The translations under genes were made by a program, and so were the position numbers. A DNA stretch of 64,000 nucleotides from Verpa conica (taxonomy: Eukaryota > Ascomycota > Pezizomycetes > Pezizales > Morchellaceae), in NCBI GenBank assembly GCA_033030425.1, contig JAUFSD010000011.1, positions 310,001 to 374,000 of the forward strand. The letters run 5' to 3'. Of this stretch, positions 57,146 through 64,000 are shown one piece after another; positions within the stretch are counted from its first letter, which is position 1, and each line of letters opens with the position of its first letter. A model generated the notes under the pieces. That model searched no databases, was not told the DNA's origin, and was given only the letters and a program-made list of their open reading frames with translations.

Positions 57146-58734
57146 CTAGGAGGGGATGAAGAGGAATAGGAGGATACTAATATGGTTATTTCGTTGCCGG
57201 TCGACGGCTGGGGAGTTTAAGTCGGTTTTTGGTTGTGGACAATCACTGCTTTTCGCAATATTTTCTTTTTATCTTTTTCTCAGCATTTTCTTTATTTCTG
57301 GTGGTGGGGTTCACTCCTTTTTGCTTTGCTTGCCTGCGCTTGCGTCCACTCCTTGAGTTTTCTGAGAACATGACGCAATACGACATGATGAAGGAGAGAA
57401 CAAAAAAAAAAAGCTAAATTGTAAGTTAGAAGGAGACTGTTAAGTGGGAAACACGGGTTTGGCGTTTTTTTTATAATCACATTTTGAAACTACTTCTTGA
57501 TTTTCTTATAATCCTTTTGCTAGTTTATAATTGCATATGCGAGGTTTGGTGCGAGCATCTGGTTTTTTCTTCTCTTCTTTCCTTATTGGCTTTTTATCTT
57601 ATGTACTTGTTTAAATGCCTTTCTTTTCTTCTCTTTCATTCTAGTTCTGTATACCAGAGGCGTGAGTGGCTCTTTAAAATAGGATTGGTGGTATATACAT
57701 AGCTAATATATCTTTCTCTGCCCTCCAGTAGTAGGGAGGTAGTTTGTATTTTATTTTTATTCTTTATGTGGAATGACTTTTGTATTCATAGATTATAATA
57801 GAATTGGGCTTTTCTTTATCCTACAGGTTTGGGTTCGTGTAGTATTTTTGGTCACTTACACAATAAGTATTCTATGTAATAGAATAACCCTAGCTAAATT
57901 CACAAATAGATAGCTACCCTAGATCAACCTAAGTTTCTACAGAAGCATAAAACATCACCCCGCATGCGCGCCCCCTCAACGTACTACATCGGTTTTTTCT
58001 TCTCCCCATTTCACAAACGTGTCTATTCTCCTCTCTCTAAATAAATAAACAGACACCCCCCTCCCTAAGAAAAACCCCCCGTAGGGAAGAAAAACTAAAA
58101 AAGAAAAACTAAAGGGGGGGGGGGTATACATTATATAATAGGCACAGAAAAAAATTAACAATTCCAGTTCTGTCCCCCGTTTTTCTTTTCAATTCCCCAA
58201 AGTAAAATAAATAAAAAACCAATTGCAAAAAAAAACAAAACAAAACAGAGTCCTCCAGAAGAAAAAAAAACCAAAAAAAGAAAAGTACCACCGGTAGGGA
58301 TAAAAATGAGGTAGAAAAATGACCTTAGGGGGAAGGGGGGGGAAAAATAGATAGAATAGAGACGCCGCCCGCTATATGTCGATGAACAAAAATAAAAAAA
58401 ATAATACTCAATGCTCCTGCAAAAAAAGGGGTCAATGATCAAAAAAAATGCAAAAGAGAAAGAAAAAAAACAGCCCAGAGTATTCTCCATTCCGCCAGAA
58501 AAAGAAAATCGAAAAACCCAGTCCCAAAGTACAAATAAGAAATAAAAAATAAAGTTAAGGTGAGTACAAAAGAGAGGAGAATCTGATGACGCCATCGGTC
58601 GTGCTTTATAAAACCAAAAATTTATAAAAGAAAAACCGAAATAGATAAGTACGCCCTCCGAATAATACGCCCTAATTATCCAAGAATTTTTGCCAAGTGC
58701 TTCGAATATTACTATTCCCGCTTTGGCTCCTCCA
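57146..58734. other. Convergent 3' region between TBC and GEF genes
   Basis: About 1.6 kb, T-rich near the TBC gene and A-rich near the GEF, as expected for two facing 3' UTRs. Many homopolymer runs, including an 11-base G-run at about 58114-58124. The 250-aa minus frame that starts inside the GEF at 58907 is a shadow of the last GEF exon and this T-rich strand. Confidence 0.5.
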
Positions 58735-61700
58735 TTATAGCCTTGCAAAGTGCTTACACCAGATCCAACCGAGTTCCCCGTTCTTATCGTCTTGGTTCTT
58801 GGCCAGCCAGATCTCGCCTTTAGTTCCGACAACCTGCACAGAATTAGTATACATATAAAAGTTATAGTAGAAGGAATTACTTGCATCAAAGATCTCACCC
58901 TGGACATAAGTCAAATAAGGGAATCCCCCTTCTCTTCTCTGCTTATCGATATTGAACTCATACAAGCTTGCTGCTACGAATATTGGTGTACTAGTTCCTG
59001 AAAGAGTGAGAGTTCTTCTTTGACTATGCATCGAGTTTGCAATAGATGGTGCTCGTGAGGGTGGCCTTGAATGAATCATCATAGGCGATCCAGAAAGGGT
59101 ATCGTCGCGTTTCATTTCCCGGTCGTCGTCCATGGGCATTGCTGAAGAAAATATAGGCGCTGGTGAAGGTGCCCGCGAGGGATTCCGGCTTTCCACACGG
59201 GGGTCAACGAGTGCTGCACTAGAAGCATATGCTGCGTGTGTTTCTGGTCCATCAAATATAGTTTCAGCAAGAGAATACGTCCTAGATGATGGCCGGGAAA
59301 AGTCACGGCTGGTAGGGGTTTGTCGTTCTGAGTATGACCGTTGCACCTGGGGGCTTAAACTGTTCGTGGAAGGACTTCTATGCGGGAGTGCGACTGAAGT
59401 AGCTCGATTCCGGCTATTCTGAGCTAAGTTCTGTGCTACTTGAGGTATCATTGGCAAGCCTGGGGTAGCCATCGCCACTAAAGGCGAGAGAGTTGATCCG
59501 CCACTGTAGCGTCGCTCAGATTTGCCATCATAAAATCGTTCAGACTTTTCATAGAAGGAGGTTCCCGTGGGAGAGTTTGTAGTAAGAGACATAGCTCTGT
59601 CCCGTGCCCCTGGAGATGAATCCCGTGCTTCTGAAGTCCCAGTTGAAGGTCTCCGGTATGATGCGGAATCCTCAAATGCTTCAAGCGACAGCGTCGTCGA
59701 TGATGGTGACATGATCGGATTCAAAGGCATCAATGCCGCTTTCAAAGTTCCTTCTTGGAATCAGCTGCATGCTTTCTTACTTTTAAAAAAACAAGCCTGG
59801 TTAGGCCAACTCACCATTGCAGATTCCCAAATGATTAAGGCTTTGCTCATTATAAGAGAAATCGCCTTCGAATCCTTTGACAACATCTTCCAGCTGCTCT
59901 GGCATTTCAAGCTCCGTAAAGGTCATTTTGATCTTTGACGCCCAACTATTCATCCACAGGCCCTGTAGTTCCACAAAGTTCAAGAGGACTACATCAACCA
60001 GTCGTTTCGTAAGTCGGAAAAGTTTCGGAAGTTCATCAATCAATGTTTCATTGAGTGCTAAATAGGCGTCTGCTAGGTCCTTGGTCTTCTTATCAGGCGT
60101 ATCACCTCGTTCCTTAATAGCTTTGAAGCGAGCATAGTCAACTGCCTTTTTGTTACGCTTAGTCATTATTCGCTGGGGACTCTCGTGCATTTTCAGAAGC
60201 ATTTCAAGGGGTTCGATCGAATGTTTCCGAACGCGGAGTTTCTAGCTATGTTAGTAAACCATTTTTGAAAATTAAGATAGTCAACCTACATGCTCGGTTA
60301 GATAGGTTGTTGCTAGTTCTCTCATTGCACTATCAAACTTCCTCCACTTAGACTCAATCTCTGGATGCTGTGTGTGTGCAACATCAACAAACTCCTTGAT
60401 TGTCTGTGTATACTCGAGGAATTTATCCACATGGCCTTGAATATCCATGTTATAGATCTCGATATCTCGAATAATAACCTGAACCTGTACGAAGTGCATG
60501 TTGTAGTTTTCGAAGAATTTGTTGTACGTTTCATCAACAACCACTTCTGACAACCCAACAGATTGTTTTAGCTTCTCCGCACGACGCGCAAAGGCTTTTG
60601 TAATCCCGTGACCGATATCTGACTCTTGTCGCTTTCGTCCCACTATCTTCTCAACCATATCCTTCCTCTTTTTCATTTCGTTAATTCGGTCAGCAACGAA
60701 CTTCATCTCCTTGGCAGCTACATCGAGTTGCGTGTAGTCGGGGTGGCTCCGGGGGGTACATTCAAGCAGCTGTGTGAGTAGAAGTGGGTATTTCAATATC
60801 CTCTGGACTGGTTTGATCAATAATGATTCCAGATTCCAGGCGTTTGTGAGATCCTCAGCACAAGCCTTGCACTCCTATCACATAGTTAATAATTACCCAT
60901 ATAGCGACTAAAGTCAATTTACATACCTGTAGCCAAATTGCAATACCCCTATTACCTTCCAACTTTGCTAGTCGTCCTACTGCAGCATCATGATTTTTAC
61001 AATATTCCCCGTAGACCTTCTCCATTTGGTAGAACATGTCCATGAATATCTCGCCTACGTATGTCTTCCTATCCTTCTCCTCTTCGTGTGCAAAATCTTC
61101 CATAATACTGCTATTTCGGTCATCACTGCTAACGACTGAGTTTGCGATACTTGCTGCGCTGCTGGCAGCGCCACTCCTGGCTCGTCGCATTACATAGACA
61201 CTGGCTACAGCCATCCTTAGAGACTCTAGGAAGGACTTTGAAAACTGAACAATCAATTCTGTATTTCCAAACAGAACCTTGATATCATCGAGAGTGATTG
61301 CAGCGCAAGCGTTAGCAGACCCTTTGTAGATCTCCATTGCCACTGTCATGTCCCGAAAATACGAGCTTTCTGTATCAACTAATTCCTTTAACAGATGTCG
61401 CCGCTTCGTCAGCATCTTCTGCTCAGGCGGCACTTGTGGTAAGATCTGCTCTTGGGAATGTATCGAAGACGATCCACGGTTAGTGGGCGCCATAGAGGAG
61501 GCTGGTGTTCCGGAGTGTCGATCCCCATTTTGCCCCCCCGAAGCATTGCTAAGCCTTGATTCTATTTCAGAGTGGAAGCTCGAAGATGGAGAATTTGGGG
61601 ATTTTCCGGGATAGGATTGGTCAAGACTTGGTCTGCTGTGACTGGAATACTGATCGAGGCTCTGCCTCGACTCTTGGTAAGAACTTTGGTACTCTAAACT

Positions 61701-64000
61701 TGGTCTTGTACTTTCAGTAACATTTTCCATATTTGCAACGGTGTGCCATCGATCAAAGCTTGGTTTTTTGCTTGGTGGAATTGGTGGAAGTTCCGGAGAC
61801 TCGTCAGGCATCACTTGAATGGCCAAACCTAAAGGCTCTGTATCCCTTTGTATTTCGGGTAATTGCAAAGGATAGGATGGGAATCCGTAAGTAGGCATTC
61901 TATGGCTTGTGTAACCTGAGTAGCCTGTGTGAACCGGTGGAGCACTCATTGCAGAAGGTGATGGTGAGACAGCTCGAGGTGGATCCTTTGCAGGTGGAAC
62001 AGGGGGCAAGAAATGTAAATCCTTCGGCGGCGGCGTTGGAGGAAGTGGGGATTCTAATTCTTCAAAGTACTGGCGCGGAGTGGTCGGCGAATCAAGAATC
62101 TGCATAGAAAGTCTTCTAGCCGGGTGATCTTCCATCTCAGGGCTAGCCGACGCAGACGTCCAACCGTCTGACTGATCATCTAGGCCTGTGTGGGCCGAAT
62201 CCGGAATCTCCGAACAGGACGTGGAATCATACTGTTCGTCATATTCATCGCAATGCGAATAATCTCCTTCCGTCTCATCTGTTTCGTCCTGATACTCCGC
62301 TTCTGTTTCCTCCGACGCATCATGATAATCTGCCTCTGTTTCCTCTGCCTCTGTTTCTGTTTCTGTCTCTACTTCTGTTTCTGTCTCTTGATCATCTCTC
62401 TCGTCATCCTCTTGATATCCGCCTGGGGTCACTAGATCCCTGTTTGTATATTCTACCGGAGTATTTGTGTATGATTTTAAAAAATCTTCTCTTGGCTCAT
62501 CGTAATGTTCAAAAACATCTGCAATAGTAGCCCTGTCATCAATTGGCGTGTCAGACGCGTTAGTTGAAGTCATTGGAGATACTGGAGATAAATTTCTTTG
62601 TGCTTGGGCCATAAGTGTACTGCGCATTGCAGCATCAAGTGTGCTGCTAAGCATTATTGGTATATAGGCTTCGTTGGGGCTCGTGGTTGCATCCTGTTGG
62701 TCGCTTGTCGGGGGCTCTACCGCAACGCCAACGGAATCGAACATGTGATGTGCTGGCATGTCCGAAGTTGGTGGGTCGCGATTGTAGTCGGAATCGATGT
62801 TATAGCCCGACCAACTCGAATCAGGTCTAAGGTATTTTGATGCCGAGAGAAAAGGAGGCTCCCTCGGCGAGTCAGGCGTAACGATCAGAGGGATAGATGG
62901 TTCAGCGCGTCTGGGCTCGATTAACGAGAATGGTCTTTGCCGTGTCATCGGAGAAATAGTATCTTGGTTCTCGTTTAGTTGCTGAACATGTTTTAACAAT
63001 TGGTTCTCACTCATACCTTGGACTGAAAAAGGTATATCGTCTTCAAAAGACGATTCAGAACTCCTACTGAGGGTCGATGCTTGTGATGGTGGCCTTTCAA
63101 AGACCTGGCGAAACACTGGCCTCTCTTCTTCTTCAGACCTGTCATCCACTGAATCCAAACTTTGTTCCACAGGACCCTCTGAGTCCATATTAGTGTCAAT
63201 CGGCCCGGACTCTTCAGCCTCATCTCTAGTCTCGGCCCTGTCCACTTCAGCCTGATTTGTAGGTTGTGGCTGAAATCCTTCAGCCTCGTCTTCATCCTCT
63301 TCGTCAATCCTTTGGCTAACGGCACTTCTCAGTGATGGGCTCGAATCAGTTACTTCATCAATTTCTCCCTTCATACTATGTTTGGAATTTCTCGGGGCGA
63401 TCGTCACTTTCCCCTCATTGGTCTCCTTTAGTGTCTTGTTGAAGGCGCTTTGAATTCGGGCTCTCCTTGCGGCAAAGTCAATAGTCCCTAATTCTGGTAT
63501 TTTCTTCTTGATATCCCTACCCCTAGTTTCACTGATATTGGTGCTCCTTCCACCTCGGCCACGCTGTATTCCTACATCTTTTGCATATGATGATGTTGTT
63601 GTTGGAGACTGCCCACTATTCTGAAACTTCTGTCTTGAAGAAGCAGCTGTCGAACTGGCCGACTGCTGTAAACGATTTCGTGATGAGCGCAAAGGCGGTG
63701 ATTTTGCAGGCGGGGGTGCAGATATATATGCTTGTAGTCTGGGACTACTTATAGGCTGAGGCGGGCGTCGCGACCCATGTGAAGACACGACAATAGGTGC
63801 AAGTGTTTCAGCCTTCGATCCATTTTCTCGGCCTCCTTTGCGCTTTGCGGGGGATGTAGGTGAGCCCAATCGTGATTTTGGTAAAGGAATCCCGGAGCGT
63901 GCTGCCTGAGGGGCCCTGTGTGATGTAATATCCTGCGGGGATGTGGTAAAGACAATATCAAAGTCGTCAGGAGGGCTATAGTTTTCAATATTCGACCTGC
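58735..64000 (-). CDS. DH-BAR-SH3 Rho guanine nucleotide exchange factor (Gef1/DNMBP-like), 5' partial
   Basis: Five exons in the window: 64000-60927, 60874-60290, 60241-59815, 59753-58885 and 58833-58735; 1683 aa seen, open at the right edge. DH domains load GTP on Rho GTPases; DH-BAR proteins such as S. pombe Gef1 act on Cdc42 at growth sites. About 800 disordered residues with acidic Thr/Glu repeats (TETEVETETETEAEETEAD) precede the DH domain (KRRHLLKELVDTESSYFRDM to LLIKPVQRILKYPLLLTQLL). A BAR domain follows (ARRAEKLKQSVGLSEVVVDE to YAR, LADAYLALNETLIDELPKLF). A Ser-rich linker leads to a C-terminal SH3-like domain (LYEFNIDKQRREGGFPYLTY, WLAKNQDDKNGELGWIWCKH). The last intron needs a GC donor (GCAAGT). 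The acceptor before 59753 is one of two neighbouring AAGs. Confident of the domains; the target GTPase is inferred. Confidence 0.92.

Noticed and set aside
58155..58907. 250-aa minus-strand frame overlapping the GEF end
   Set aside because: It is out of frame with the SH3-like exon and its composition (Phe/Tyr/Leu-rich) follows the T-rich 3' UTR strand. The SH3 reading is clearly the real one.

Overview
This is nuclear DNA of a filamentous ascomycete. The evidence is short GT..AG introns (about 50-100 nt), CT-rich tracts before start codons, and fungal families: AA9 monooxygenase, PNGase A, a CAP/PR-1 protein, Eaf1/Vid21, Erj5, a Kar4/METTL14-type MT-A70 protein and a DH-BAR Rho GEF. About fifteen well-supported genes in 64 kb, with gene-free gaps of 2-7 kb, would fit a gene-sparse lineage such as Pezizomycetes. 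That placement is an inference.

Layout. 1-320: 3' end of an RZ-finger protein. 2.7-11.5 kb: four genes of the secretory route, namely an AA9 LPMO-like protein (+), a type II membrane PNGase A-like protein (-), a CAP protein with a GPI-like tail (-) and gamma-glutamyltranspeptidase (-). 11.5-18 kb: gene desert with a coding relic, an orphan CT-rich promoter-like tract and a 468-bp non-autonomous Mutator-like element with a 9-bp target duplication. 18-30.7 kb: MT-A70/Kar4-like gene (+), Eaf1 of NuA4 (-) and Mak11/PAK1IP1 (+). Eaf1 and Mak11 are divergent over about 570 bp. 30.7-34.8 kb: desert with a second terminal-inverted-repeat element. 34.8-36.6 kb: PRA1 (-), followed 2 nt after its stop by a coiled-coil ORF. 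38.7-40 kb: Erj5 (+). 40-49.7 kb: a Cys/His-rich protein, a four-helix MARVEL-like membrane protein, a possible 101-aa amphipathic protein and a fold-back repeat. 49.7-51.5 kb: Caj1/DjpA-type J-protein. 54.9-57.1 kb: TBC-domain protein with both catalytic fingers replaced. 58.7-64 kb: DH-BAR-SH3 Rho GEF, whose 5' end lies outside the window.

Most genes are housekeeping: chromatin, ribosome assembly, ER folding and membrane traffic. PRA1, the TBC protein, the GEF and the MARVEL-like protein all act in traffic or polarity. No biosynthetic cluster, tRNA, rRNA or CRISPR array was seen. Splice junctions were read by eye from GT/AG signals, reading frame and family motifs. The strongest leads are the TBC pseudo-GAP, the PRA1/coiled-coil junction, the Mutator-like MITE and the AA9 variant.
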